DNA of 64,000 nt, from NCBI GenBank assembly GCA_001319865.1, contig BBSL01000309.1:1-64000 (forward strand). Reading direction: 5' to 3'. The stretch comes from Burkholderia sp. E7m39 (lineage in GTDB: Bacteria > Pseudomonadota > Gammaproteobacteria > Burkholderiales > Burkholderiaceae). This document shows positions 1 to 9,148 of this stretch, one piece after another. The position numbers and the translations under genes were made by a program. The number at the start of each line of letters is the position of its first letter. Position 1 is the first letter of the stretch. A model generated the notes under the pieces. That model searched no databases and was not told where the DNA came from. It saw only the letters and a list, made by a program, of their open reading frames with translations.

Positions 1-32
1 GAGGTCTTCACAGGCTAACCGGAGGGTCCGAA

Positions 33-1052
33 ATGAAGTATACGACGGTCGGGGTGGACATCGCGAAGAACGTCTTCCAGCTTCACTGGGTAGATGCTGG
101 CACGGGCGAGATTGTCAACAAGCAACTCAAGCGCGCCGCATTCCTCGCGCATTTTGCGAATCGCGAGCCTTGCCTCATCGGAATGGAGGCCTGCGGCGGT
201 GCCCAGCATTGGGCGCGGCGATTGATGGAGATGGGCCATCAGGTCAAGCTGATGCCGGCGAAGTTCGTCAAGGCTTTCAATATCGGCAACAAGAACGATC
301 CTGCCGATGCTCGTGCGATCTGGATGGCCACGCAGATGCCGAGCAAGCCGGTCGCTGTGAAGACCGAAGCCCAGCAGGCCGTATTGGCGCTGCATCGGTT
401 GCGCCAACAGAAGATCAAGTTCCGCACGATGCAGATGAACAGTCTGCGAGGCTTGCTGACGGAGTATGGCGAGGTGATGGCCAAGAGTCGTGCCGCGCTG
501 GATAAAGCGATTCCCGGGGTGCTGGCGAGGCTGGCCGAGCGTCTACCGGCGATGCTGATCGACTCATTACGCGAACTCTGGAATGACCTCGATCGACTCG
601 ACAAACAGATCGCTGATATTGAGCGACGTTTGCACACGTGGATGAAAGAGGACAAGGCATGCAAGGCAATCGCCGCGATCCCCGGCGTTGGGCTGCTGAC
701 GGCGACCGCCACCGTTGCCACGATGGGTGACGCGAAGGCGTTCAGCTCCGGACGGGAGTTTGCCGCGTGGCTCGGTCTGGTACCAAAACAGATCGGCACT
801 GGCGGGAAGATCCAGCTATTAGGTATCAGCCGGCGCGGCGACACGTATGTGCGCACGTTACTGATCCACGGAGCGCGCAGCGTGCTCTTCCACGCCAAGC
901 ACGCCGGGTCGTGGGCTGAGCAGTTACAGAAACGACGACCGTCCAACGTGGTGACTGTCGCACTTGCCAACAAGATGGCCCGAACAATCTGGGCAGTTCT
1001 CGCACATGGCACGCCGTATAACCAGCAGCATGTCAGTGCCCAACCGGCTTGA
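33..1052 (+). CDS. IS110-family transposase
   Basis: 339 aa, full length for the family. The N-terminal RuvC-like DEDD domain shows the acidic residues D9 (VGVDIAKN), E52 (GMEACGG), D89 and D92 (KNDPADAR). The C-terminal transposase_20 domain starts near residue 215 (AIPGVGLLTA) and contains the GISRRGD / GARS segment expected to carry the catalytic serine. IS110 elements move without classical terminal inverted repeats or target duplication, so the element ends cannot be fixed here. The left end lies at or before base 1, and the non-coding tail after the stop (about 1053-1250) probably belongs to the element. A good ribosome site (ggaggg) precedes the ATG. Function and family are secure; the subgroup (IS1111 or IS110 proper) is not. 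Confidence 0.93.
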   Translation: MKYTTVGVDIAKNVFQLHWVDAGTGEIVNKQLKRAAFLAHFANREPCLIGMEACGGAQHWARRLMEMGHQVKLMPAKFVKAFNIGNKNDPADARAIWMATQMPSKPVAVKTEAQQAVLALHRLRQQKIKFRTMQMNSLRGLLTEYGEVMAKSRAALDKAIPGVLARLAERLPAMLIDSLRELWNDLDRLDKQIADIERRLHTWMKEDKACKAIAAIPGVGLLTATATVATMGDAKAFSSGREFAAWLGLVPKQIGTGGKIQLLGISRRGDTYVRTLLIHGARSVLFHAKHAGSWAEQLQKRRPSNVVTVALANKMARTIWAVLAHGTPYNQQHVSAQPA

Positions 1053-1331
1053 TCAGCTGAACCGTACGGAAGATTGAAGTTTGCAGGATGACGTCGAAAG
1101 GTTGCGTTGGCAATCTCGCGTGATGACAAGACAGGTCGGACCTGAACTCGCTAAACCTGAAAGCTAGTTTGAGCGCGAAGCTCGTGCGACAAATGAGGAG
1201 CGAGTCAGCGGATTTCATCGGGGCCCGCAGCGTATGAGGCTGCAACGAGGCCGAATATAAAGCTGCAACCTATCCTGTCGAATCAACCCGCAAGAAACCC
1301 TGGCGCATCGGGGGCGTTCATATAAACTAGC

Positions 1332-1553
1332 TTGAAAATTTCCGATTACGCCGATCATGAAATGGCTCTAATACGCCGATCCGTGACATTCGGCTATACC
1401 CATCCCGAAAGGTTCTCAACGTGCGGGCTTCGTGGCTTCGTTCACGTGTGGCTCAAGCCAGAAATATGCTTCGAGCGCCGCGATGGTGATCTCACATTCG
1501 ACAGTATGGTCCTGACGTACGAGGCCAAAGGCGACGACGTGGCGCTTTGCTAA
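1332..1553 (+). CDS. possible small hypothetical protein
   Basis: A 73-aa frame opening with TTG, with an in-frame ATG ten codons later. It is fairly hydrophilic, with no signal peptide and no recognised motif. It lies between the IS110 tail and a long stretch without clear genes. No convincing ribosome site is seen. It may be the remnant of a gene truncated by the insertion. Confidence 0.3.
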   Translation: MKISDYADHEMALIRRSVTFGYTHPERFSTCGLRGFVHVWLKPEICFERRDGDLTFDSMVLTYEAKGDDVALC

Positions 1554-2791
1554 AACCTGCGGTTCAAGGCTGACGGTTTCCATGATTTATTGTGACTGAA
1601 CCACGGATACCTGGGTGCCACATGCGGACCAAACGCTGGCTGGCGATCCATCCAATGTGTTTTGATGCATCCAACAGCCGCAGGTGGTGCAACGGTATTG
1701 AATGTAACGCTTAACCGGATTGCTCGGCGTGCCGAAAACCCCAGTTCCGACTTGCAAGAGGTACGTTATGCGGCCTCATGCCGCAACCACCGACGTGCCG
1801 GCTGCGGATCGGCCAACCCCACCTTAGCCTGGCGCATCCCGTCAACCACCCTATGCGCGAATTCGGTTACCAGTATGAAAAAAGCTGCCCGAGGGCGAAA
1901 CAGACTGACTATCCTTGGTAAAGACGGAGCGGATTGGACGGGTACCAGTAACCTCGTTGCCCTGATGACCGGTGGCCAGAGCCCTACGATGTTGGTGGTG
2001 ACTCGAGGCTGCTGTACACCGAACCCTTCGGTCCGTTCGAACGGCGTCAACAGACCGGGCACGATCATGAGCATTGGCCATTGACCGACACTCGCATGCG
2101 ATCGTTTTTTCCCTGCACGATGCGAGATCCATGCTGAGACGTTACGCCGAACGACCTCAGAGGGATTTCCCTGACACAGGTAGTTCACGAAGCCTTGAAA
2201 CCATGTGCGTCACGCCCAGGCGGATGAAATATCGGTCACGCTGTCAGCGGATAGCCGTCGCTGTCGTGCAAGGATCCGAGACGAGATCGTGGTCGCAAGC
2301 ATGGCGCGCTTCGGTCTCGCGAGTCCTGCAACGTACCCGTGTCTTCACACACCACATAGGCTCCAACGAGCAACCCTGCAACAATCGGACAGTGAGGCCC
2401 TGTTATCGCAACAATGACACCGGACAAGCACCAGGGTTGGCATCAACATCGGCCCGAGTGATCAGACCCGTGGCCCGAGGATGCACCTATGGAGAGAACA
2501 GGTCCGGTCCGTAGTTGATTGATTGCCGCTCCCCGTGACATTGGACCAAGGTCCAATACCTGCCTGCGTGCGCCAGTCCCATTCTTTCCCTGACGTACTT
2601 TTGTTCGGAGATTGCCATGACAACGTCAACAGGCCCATTGACGGCAATGTCAAGTCGCCTGGTTTGCCGTTCGTTCGAGCTTGAGTCGGGTCGTACGAAC
2701 TCGCAGAGACGCAAGGCTTCCCGCCGCGATGACGTACAGATTGACGCGCCTGCGCGCCCGGAAGCAGGAAATCCAACTGGAGGGTGAAGAA
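1554..2791. other. 1.2 kb without a supportable gene
   Basis: Several open frames of 60-150 codons exist on both strands but overlap one another, lack ribosome sites, and give low-complexity Arg/Ser-rich translations typical of chance frames in GC-rich DNA. No RNA gene, IS end or clear repeat was recognised. It may be decayed DNA next to the IS110 insertion. Confidence 0.5.
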
Positions 2792-3142
2792 ATGAAACCG
2801 TTACCGCTTCTCGTCGTGACCATCGCTGTTTCAGCCTGTGCAAGCCAACCCATGCCGCCGAGCGCACAATCATCGCTTGGAGAAAGCCAGCAGCCCGTCC
2901 CCGCAGTCTCGCAATGCATCGCCCAGAAATGGGCAAACCAGTCTCAACAGACCGTCATATCGCAGGTGATTGTGGCGAACAACCAGGCGATGGACGTCTA
3001 TGTCCCGGGGCAGCAGCCTCCGAATGGCACAGCCGCGCTCGTGCGGCCGTCGTGGACAGGTAACAGCAAAACGTGGGTCGGTTTCCGCGCGGGCGGCGGG
3101 ACAGGCGGCAACACCGGCGGTGATGTTAGCGGCTGCCTCTAG
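2792..3142 (+). CDS. small putative lipoprotein
   Basis: 116 aa from the ATG at 2792, which follows ggagggtgaag. The frame is open further upstream but without a ribosome site. Residues 1-16 form a type II signal with the lipobox VSAC, giving a mature lipid-anchored protein beginning CASQPMPP. The body is Gln/Pro-rich with no catalytic motif, and the C-terminus is Gly-rich (GGGTGGNTGG) and ends GCL. It is likely anchored in the outer or inner membrane. It starts a run of four same-strand envelope genes (2.8-5.7 kb), each with its own ribosome site and gaps of about 85-130 bp. Function unknown. Confidence 0.7.
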   Translation: MKPLPLLVVTIAVSACASQPMPPSAQSSLGESQQPVPAVSQCIAQKWANQSQQTVISQVIVANNQAMDVYVPGQQPPNGTAALVRPSWTGNSKTWVGFRAGGGTGGNTGGDVSGCL

Positions 3143-3241
3143 GCAGCGGGTCAGTCTGCGTTACTTCGTTGTTTCGACAGATGTGAGCAATCTCAGGTGC
3201 GTCAGACCCACATCTGCCGCACTTCAATCAAGGAGAGTCTC

Positions 3242-3811
3242 ATGAACCGCCGTACCTTCTTTTCGCTCACCGCCATCGCACTGGCCAGTTCGCTGGCCGC
3301 TTGCGGCTCGACCTCGAATCCGACGGAAGCGGCCAACAAGCGCAAGGAAATCGATGCTGGTGTCGATGGCGCGCTCAACAAGCTGTACAGTTCGACACCA
3401 GGCGCGCAGGCGCAGGCCAGCAAGGCCAAAGCCATTCTCGTCTTCCCGTCGGTGATCGCCGCAGGCCTGGTTGTCGGCGGGGAATATGGCGAAGGTGCGC
3501 TGCGCGAGGGAGGCACGTCCGTCGGCTATTACAAGACCAGTACCGCCTCGTTCGGCTTGCAGATTGGCGCCCAGTCCAAGGCGGTGATCATGATGTTCAT
3601 GACCCAGGACGCCCTCGATAAATTCCGGACGAGCGACAAGGGCTGGACAGCCGGCGTGGATGGCTCGGTGGCGGTGGCGAAGACAGGCGCCAACGGTGCG
3701 CTCGACACCGCAACGACGAATTCGCCGATCGTCGGTTTCGTGCTGACGAACTCCGGCCTGATGGCCAATCTTAGCTTCGAAGGCACGAAGGTCAGCAAGC
3801 TCGACATCTGA
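3242..3811 (+). CDS. YSC84/SYLF-domain lipoprotein
   Basis: 189 aa from the ATG at 3242, preceded by aaggaga. The signal peptide begins MNRRTFFSLTAIAL and ends in the lipobox LAAC (Cys20). The rest is a SYLF (Ysc84, formerly DUF500) domain: AKAILVFPSVIAAGLVVGGEYGEG is followed by SVGYYKTSTASFGLQIGAQ and a C-terminal ANLSFEGTKVSKLD. In eukaryotes SYLF domains bind phosphoinositides. Bacterial members are small exported proteins of unknown role, common in Burkholderiaceae. The length is normal and the family call is secure; the cellular role is not known. Confidence 0.88.
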   Translation: MNRRTFFSLTAIALASSLAACGSTSNPTEAANKRKEIDAGVDGALNKLYSSTPGAQAQASKAKAILVFPSVIAAGLVVGGEYGEGALREGGTSVGYYKTSTASFGLQIGAQSKAVIMMFMTQDALDKFRTSDKGWTAGVDGSVAVAKTGANGALDTATTNSPIVGFVLTNSGLMANLSFEGTKVSKLDI

Positions 3812-3895
3812 TACCGGCACTGTAGCGCACGACTATCGAGGCGTCGTTCCAGCACGTGCGCAGGCATACCATGGTCATGGTCTTAAGGAGTTGAC

Positions 3896-4480
3896 ATGAA
3901 GACCCAGATTTTCCTTGTAATGGCCGCTGTCGCCATGATGGCGCGACCGGCATTGGCCCAGCCACAGACGTCGGTGGAGGTCACAAAAGGTGCCGGCACG
4001 GCCACCGTGACCGGAACGGCGAAGGTCACAGCCACGGTCGTCGAAATTGACCCAGCCACCCGGACCGTCACCCTGAAGGACAGGAAAGGCCACATCGTTG
4101 ACGTCGAGGTGGGCGAAGAGGCGCGCAACTTTGACCAGCTCAAGGTGGGCGACGTGGTCACAACCGAATACAGGGAAGCGATGTCGCTGAGTCTCATGAA
4201 AACGAGCGGCCCGCGTTCCGCCTCGGAGCGCACGATGGAACAGCGCTCCTCTCCCGGGGCCAAACCCGGTGGCACAATCGGTCGAGAAATCACGGTCATG
4301 GCCGATGTTGTCGCCGTGAATGCGAAAGCCAAAACCGTCACATTAAAGGGACCGCACAACACGGTGGATGTGATCGTGGAGGACCCCGAGCAGATGAAGA
4401 ATATTCGTAAGGGAGATCAGGTTCAGGTCGTGTACACGGAGGCGGTCGCGATATCCGTCACGCCCGGCATGAGCAAGTAA
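3896..4480 (+). CDS. periplasmic protein with two tandem beta repeats
   Basis: 194 aa. It has a cleavable signal peptide ending RPALA-QPQ and a strong ribosome site (aaggag). Two homologous units follow: about residues 44-100 (ATVVEIDPATRTVTLKD ... LKVGDVVTTEYREAMSLSL) and about 138-190 (ADVVAVNAKAKTVTLKG ... IRKGDQVQVVYTEAVAISV). They are joined by a flexible Gly/Pro/Ser linker. Each unit has the rhythm of a small beta-barrel, with the pattern V-x-x-x-D/N-x-x-x-x-T-V-T-L-K. No enzyme motif or metal-site cluster is seen. Likely a periplasmic stress or envelope protein; function unknown. Confidence 0.75.
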   Translation: MKTQIFLVMAAVAMMARPALAQPQTSVEVTKGAGTATVTGTAKVTATVVEIDPATRTVTLKDRKGHIVDVEVGEEARNFDQLKVGDVVTTEYREAMSLSLMKTSGPRSASERTMEQRSSPGAKPGGTIGREITVMADVVAVNAKAKTVTLKGPHNTVDVIVEDPEQMKNIRKGDQVQVVYTEAVAISVTPGMSK

Positions 4481-4610
4481 CAGATCAATGAACCAACTTC
4501 TTCCAGGCGTCGACGGACGCGGTCGCATGGATCTGTTCCGACTGCCAGTGACGGGCGTGCCCTGGATCGTTGCCAGCAGATCGTCGAGGTGACCTGCCGG
4601 GAGGCAAGTT

Positions 4611-5705
4611 ATGCTGCCCACACCGATTACCCAACGGGTGTTGTCCAGAGAATTGCTCGATGTCCTGATCCGTGCCGGACTTGTTGCTGTCCTGGCCATT
4701 TTCTGTTTCCGGATCTTCGTCCCGTTCCTGAACCTCATGGTCTGGGCATTGATCCTGGCGATCACGCTGTATCCGCTTCAGGTCGGACTCCGGCGTATGC
4801 TCGCCAACAAGGATGGCCTGATCGCCACGCTGATCGTCCTCGTCGCGTTGGGCGTCATCCTCGTGCCGACCTATCTGCTGGGCGTCGCGGTGGCCGGATC
4901 GGTCGACCATGCGATGGACATTTTCAAAAGCGGCAGCTTCCGCGTTCCACCGCCTGCCGACTCGGTGGCCAGTTGGCCGATCGTTGGCCAGCGTGTGTAC
5001 GACTTCTGGCAGCAGGCCTCGACCGACCTCACAGGTCTTGCGCAGAAGTTCGCACCACAACTTAAGGATGCCGGTCTCGCCCTGCTCGGAACGGTGACGG
5101 GCCTCGGCGCGGGGCTGCTTCTATTCTTCGCCGCCTTGATTGTCGCTGGCATACTGATGGCGCATGGCGAGAAAGGCCACGACAGCGCGGTGGAGATCGC
5201 TTCGCGCATCTCCGGCCCTGAGAACGGCCCGCAGATCGCCGATCTTTGCACGGCCACCATTCGCGCGGTCGCCCAGGGCGTGGTCGGGATCGCGTTCATC
5301 CAGATGCTGTTGATCGGTATCGGGTTCGTCGTCATGGGCATTCCCGGTGCAGGCCTGCTCGCGCTCGCGGTGCTGCTGCTCGGCATCATGCAGTTGCCCG
5401 CCACGCTGATCACCATTCCGGTGATTATCTTCGTGATTGCCACGGATGGCGTGAGCACCATGACGATCATCTTCTCGGTCTATGTGTTCGTCGCGGGGCT
5501 TGCCGATAACGTGCTCAAGCCATTGCTGCTGGGCCGTGGTGTCGCCGTCCCGATGCCCGTGGTGCTGATCGGCGCGCTCGGGGGCATGGTAACGGGCGGC
5601 GTCATCGGCCTGTTCATCGGTCCCGTGATGCTCGCAGTCGGTTATGAGCTCTTCTGGCGATGGGTAAAGGCCCAGGCGAAGCCCGAGCGTTCAACAGAAG
5701 AGTAG
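4611..5705 (+). CDS. AI-2E family transporter (PF01594-type permease)
   Basis: 364 aa integral membrane protein. Hydrophobic segments lie near residues 20-55 and 62-85, followed by a large extracytoplasmic region (about 90-150) and then five or six more membrane segments. Typical motifs are FVPFLNLMVWALILAI near the N-terminus, QGVVGIAFIQMLLIGIGF in the middle and DNVLKPLLLGRGVAVPMPVVLIGALGG near the end. The family includes E. coli TqsA and YhhT, and substrates differ widely, so autoinducer-2 transport should not be assumed. The ATG follows gggaggcaagtt. It is the last of the envelope-gene run. Confidence 0.88.
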   Translation: MLPTPITQRVLSRELLDVLIRAGLVAVLAIFCFRIFVPFLNLMVWALILAITLYPLQVGLRRMLANKDGLIATLIVLVALGVILVPTYLLGVAVAGSVDHAMDIFKSGSFRVPPPADSVASWPIVGQRVYDFWQQASTDLTGLAQKFAPQLKDAGLALLGTVTGLGAGLLLFFAALIVAGILMAHGEKGHDSAVEIASRISGPENGPQIADLCTATIRAVAQGVVGIAFIQMLLIGIGFVVMGIPGAGLLALAVLLLGIMQLPATLITIPVIIFVIATDGVSTMTIIFSVYVFVAGLADNVLKPLLLGRGVAVPMPVVLIGALGGMVTGGVIGLFIGPVMLAVGYELFWRWVKAQAKPERSTEE

Positions 5706-5986
5706 CGGGCCTGATGCTGCCCGGACTGTCCGTGTCCCCCGTTGCCCTATGCCCACGCCCGGCGCATTGCGCGCGAGAACGCCCAGTTGCAAAAGCGCGG
5801 CTTTGACATTGCGCAAAAGCTCTTCATGAGCGGTCCCGCCTGTCGGGCCTTCGAAGCATCAAAGGGCACGCGATCAGTCATAGGGCCAAAGTCCAATACA
5901 ACAATCGTTTTTACGGGTATAGGCTGGAACCTCGCGAGTTTTCCACCGACAGGCCAGCAACGCAGGCACAACATCGGGAGTTCATC

Positions 5987-6250
5987 ATGAAAAACACGAT
6001 TGCGGCCGTGATGACCGCTTCCCTCGCACTGGTATCCTTTTCAGGCGTCTGGGCGCAAAGCAATCCCCCATCGACAGCCACCGAACACCCGGATGAGATC
6101 GTGAGAATGCACCAGCAGGTTGCGGCCGCGAATCGCGAATACGACAGGGAAGTCGCGGCTGCAAAAAAGGTCTATGACCACAAGAAAGCGGAAGCCAAAA
6201 AGAAGCGCGATGCTGCGATTCAAGTCGCCCACCGCGGCGCGAGCCAGTAA
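5987..6250 (+). CDS. small exported coiled-coil protein
   Basis: 87 aa. The signal peptide has the hydrophobic core VMTASLALVSFSGV and is cleaved after VWA. The mature part is a highly charged helix (about residues 45-80) rich in Ala, Lys and Glu, with a heptad-like rhythm (REYDREVAAAKKVYDHKKAEA). The ribosome site is cgggag, eight bases before the ATG. It resembles small periplasmic helical proteins of Burkholderia with unknown roles. An overlapping frame to its left (5742-5990) has no supporting features. Confidence 0.7.
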   Translation: MKNTIAAVMTASLALVSFSGVWAQSNPPSTATEHPDEIVRMHQQVAAANREYDREVAAAKKVYDHKKAEAKKKRDAAIQVAHRGASQ

Positions 6251-6553
6251 GGCGGAATCCGCTGCACACTGACATCCCATTCGAGGACTCAGCGCAGGAA
6301 ATGGGCTTCGGCAGTTGCATGATCCCGGCGCATTCGCGACTGGTAGAACCAGGGCGTGTGGATTCCAGCATCTAGCGTTGAGCGCGATTGTGCGGATATG
6401 CTGCGATTGACTCAGCGTGCGTCGGCAGGTCGAATCGAACCATCGCGCAGCCAGGATAGAAGGCCACTGCTGCGTTCAAGCGAAGGCGCAAGGGCGGCCT
6501 GTTCAGAAATAGCGACCATCTGGCGTTTCAATTCCTTCATTGGAAGCGTGCGC

Positions 6554-6862
6554 ATGATGTGCCTGAACGAATGGATTGTCGGCGCATTACTTTTTGTGCT
6601 GAGTGGATATGCGTTCGCGGATGCCGTTATCATCGATTCCCCCCTAGAGATGACGGTTGCGAACATCGGGCCTTTGCCCGCGGAGCTTGTGCCGCCCATT
6701 CCGGACCCGCAACGCTATCTGAAGCGCTATGAAATGGAATTTCAGTCGAATCAAGGAAAGCCGTTTTACGCGCAAATCGAGGACTTTTATAGCGTACAGG
6801 TAATGCACGACTTTCGATTCGGCGCCGGGAATGCCACACAACATCTGAACCGGAACGCATAA
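6554..6862 (+). CDS. putative small exported protein
   Basis: The frame is open from 6356, but the best start is the ATG pair at 6554/6557. It begins a signal peptide (LNEWIVGALLFVLSGYAFA) and leaves about 102 aa. The mature part has DSPLEMTVANIGPLPAELVPP and no recognised domain. No strong ribosome site is seen. The upstream part of the frame is Arg/Ser-rich and probably non-coding. Confidence is limited by the lack of homologues known to me. Confidence 0.45.
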   Translation: MMCLNEWIVGALLFVLSGYAFADAVIIDSPLEMTVANIGPLPAELVPPIPDPQRYLKRYEMEFQSNQGKPFYAQIEDFYSVQVMHDFRFGAGNATQHLNRNA

Positions 6863-6979
6863 GTGTGGATGCGTGTCGCCGCCGCGCCGGTCCGATGCAG
6901 TGACGATATGTGCAATGGCAGCGAACGGCGGTTGTCCGATTAAAGACGGTCGTTGCGGTCCTCCAACTGCGAACGGCAG

Positions 6980-7061
6980 TTCGGGGTCGGGTTGCGTCAA
7001 TCCGCTCTTCAAATTCGTCGCCGGAAAGCGGCCACTGAAAATCGGCTTCCCGGAAGCCGCC
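6980..7061. repeat. dispersed intergenic repeat, copy 1
   Basis: This sequence resembles 49200-49284: both start ttcggg(g)tcggg, have aTCC ten or so bases later, and share the core CGCCG(G/T)AAAGCGGCCACTG followed by a (T/C)GGCT(T/G)CCCG block. By eye the two copies are about two-thirds identical. It lies in the 290-bp gap between a small exported-protein gene and the end of the AAA ATPase gene, where no coding frame is supported. Confidence 0.5.
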
Positions 7062-7154
7062 AGTGGGCAGTGAGTACTCCCGACCCGGAAGGGACGTTCT
7101 TGCGTGCGTCTTTCAATTGGCTGCTGAAGAGTCAAGAGCAGCCAATCACTCTAC

Positions 7155-8801
7155 TTAAACCAGTTGAAATGCACGAAGGCTTTCTGATCGGAGGGCTACT
7201 GAAGTTGATACGATACGGTCGGGAATTCGCTGCGCCTGCAACTCATCACGAATGCCCTTCATCAATATCTTGCCGTGTACCACCGCTGCCTCTGGTCCCA
7301 CCATGAGACCGTTGCATTCCACTGCAAGATCACCAGCGTTTGGCTGTTGACCAGACTTCCGCATATTTTCGACGCGCGTATTGACGTATTTTGCTGTCAG
7401 ATCGTTCCTGCGAGCTTCGTATGCAGCCTGAACCACCTGACGGGCTCGCGCTTCTTCGATCCCGCAAGCTAAGGCAATATGTTCGGGCTTAGCAAAGAAT
7501 GCTTCGATGTCGTTTCCTTCCGGAATAAACACCGCAACATCAATGCGAGCGAACTTCTGCCTGTATTCATTCAAAACATCTTCGGACAAAAAATCACGAT
7601 CCCGATGAATTACGTATTGCGCATCGCCATGCGTTTTGCGCAGATGAGAAATCAGCGCAATTGCCGTCCCTATCTGAGTGCAACCAGAGTATGAAACGAT
7701 GTCACACTCATCAACGTCATAACCGTTCGCCTCCAACAATACGCCAAACAAATTCTGATCCTTGTCCTCGGTCAGAAAGATGTATCGCGGGTTTCCGAGC
7801 CGTTCGCCGACGTTCAATGCGCCTATTTCCAGAAGCGCCTTTATTTCGTAATCCTCCACATCGGGCTGCACTGCACCTTCCTTTAGCCACACCAGCCGCG
7901 CATTTTCCCAAAGTGCCTCAACCAAATGTCGACTGTGCGTCGACACCACAACGTTCAATCCAGAACCGGCCGCAGTTATTAGTTCTTGCGCCAATTGTTT
8001 TTGATTATTGGGATGAAGGTGGCTATCCGGTTCATCAAGGAGCAGTATTTCAGGCTCGAACAGATTGATGTATGAAAAAATCTGAATTGCCTGAAGCACT
8101 CCTGTTCCGCAGGAATCAATGGGATAAGTGATGCCGTCTCTCTGCACAGTACACCGGATGGTTTCATCCGCATCCGGATTGAAAGTGACTTCGAGATTAT
8201 ATTCGGGAAAAATTCTCTGAATCTGACTTTGAAAACGGAGCCACTTTTGCGGGTCGGATTTCAGCTGCAAAAGTATATTTCGGAAAACCGAGTTGGAGTC
8301 CCCCTTCGCAGCCGCTTTGCGTACAACGATGTTTGTTTCAAACTCTTCTTCCGATGGGATCCCCGCCAAGCCGGTCACAAGCGCGCTGAATGGGCTGGTG
8401 ATAGATTGAAGTTGCTGACCAAGCCCCTGTCCAACTAGTTCAAAACGGACATTTTTGTTCCGACCTTTCCGTACCGAGACCTTCGTCTCGCTCCCTGCTT
8501 GGGAATATGTGATGCTGATTGCTTCGTTTTCGGGTTCCCTCAGTCTGCCATTTGGGCCGAGAGAAAGCACGTCCTTGATTGGTGAATAAACAAGGTCGCT
8601 CTGCCCGATAGACGTAGCCAGCCGATCATCCGCCCAAATTCCCCCTTGCATCGCCGAAGTCTGCGCAACCGAGACGCCGAACTGAATTGCCTGTAACACC
8701 GAGCTTTTACCAGCATTGTTGCCGCCAACCAGCAAGGTTAATCCGCCGAGGTCCATGTCCACTGAAGCGAGGTTCTTGAATCGTTCGATTTTTACGTGCA
8801 T
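7155..8801 (-). CDS. AAA/ABC-type ATPase with C-terminal TOPRIM-like domain (OLD-like)
   Basis: 548 aa. The N-terminal half is an SMC/ABC-like ATPase: Walker A GGNNAGKSS (residues 26-34), signature-like SCGTGVLQ (230-237), Walker B ILLLDEPDSHLHP (about 252-264) and H-loop STHS (287-290). After residue 335 follows a TOPRIM-like fold with the acidic residue in FLTEDKDQ (E345) and a D-x-D in HRDRDF (D401, D403). This layout is that of OLD-type nucleases and of AAA proteins with DUF4435-like tails, many of which act in phage defence or DNA repair. It is visibly more AT-rich than its neighbours, which suggests transfer. It stands alone, with no UvrD partner adjacent as in Gabija; the nearest UvrD-like gene is 2.5 kb away on the other strand. 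The exact role is not known. Confidence 0.82.
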   Translation of the reverse strand: MHVKIERFKNLASVDMDLGGLTLLVGGNNAGKSSVLQAIQFGVSVAQTSAMQGGIWADDRLATSIGQSDLVYSPIKDVLSLGPNGRLREPENEAISITYSQAGSETKVSVRKGRNKNVRFELVGQGLGQQLQSITSPFSALVTGLAGIPSEEEFETNIVVRKAAAKGDSNSVFRNILLQLKSDPQKWLRFQSQIQRIFPEYNLEVTFNPDADETIRCTVQRDGITYPIDSCGTGVLQAIQIFSYINLFEPEILLLDEPDSHLHPNNQKQLAQELITAAGSGLNVVVSTHSRHLVEALWENARLVWLKEGAVQPDVEDYEIKALLEIGALNVGERLGNPRYIFLTEDKDQNLFGVLLEANGYDVDECDIVSYSGCTQIGTAIALISHLRKTHGDAQYVIHRDRDFLSEDVLNEYRQKFARIDVAVFIPEGNDIEAFFAKPEHIALACGIEEARARQVVQAAYEARRNDLTAKYVNTRVENMRKSGQQPNAGDLAVECNGLMVGPEAAVVHGKILMKGIRDELQAQRIPDRIVSTSVALRSESLRAFQLV

Positions 8802-9148
8802 AAATTTCTGTCAGTTATGAAAGGTCTTCCCGCAGCGTCTGTTCTTTCAGATCCTGCCCAAGGTCCGTTCGTGGCCGCGTAGAGGCAATGCCACCTGCGG
8901 TCTGCTCGCCGAAGACCGGCCATTGAGCGTGGGGCAGACCACCAGAACCAGAACGACTGCATATCCGAGCCAGCTGTCGTCGCTACCAGTACGTGTACTC
9001 ATTCAAGCCCCCTAAAAGTGCCATATCGGCGGGTGGCGAGAAAACTTGATAGCCAGGTGCAGTCGCTCACGCCAAGTCGCGATCCCATGGAGAAGACAGC
9101 GGCAGAGCAGCCTGACGTGAGACAACGGGCGCTGGCTGCTACCGATGA
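8802..9148. other. intergenic, no gene seen
   Basis: 350 bp between two minus-strand genes, containing the promoter region of the AAA ATPase gene. No coding frame, RNA gene or strong hairpin was recognised. A fragment near 8890-8940 has the agacCGGCCATTGAG flavour of the dispersed repeat but is too diverged to call. Confidence 0.4.

Noticed and set aside
1662-2936. Several 90-150 codon frames on both strands
   Set aside because: They overlap each other and lack ribosome sites and recognisable motifs; typical chance frames in GC-rich DNA.
5742-5990. 82-codon frame before the small coiled-coil gene
   Set aside because: No ribosome site or motif; it overlaps the real start at 5987 and carries the AT-rich promoter-like stretch.
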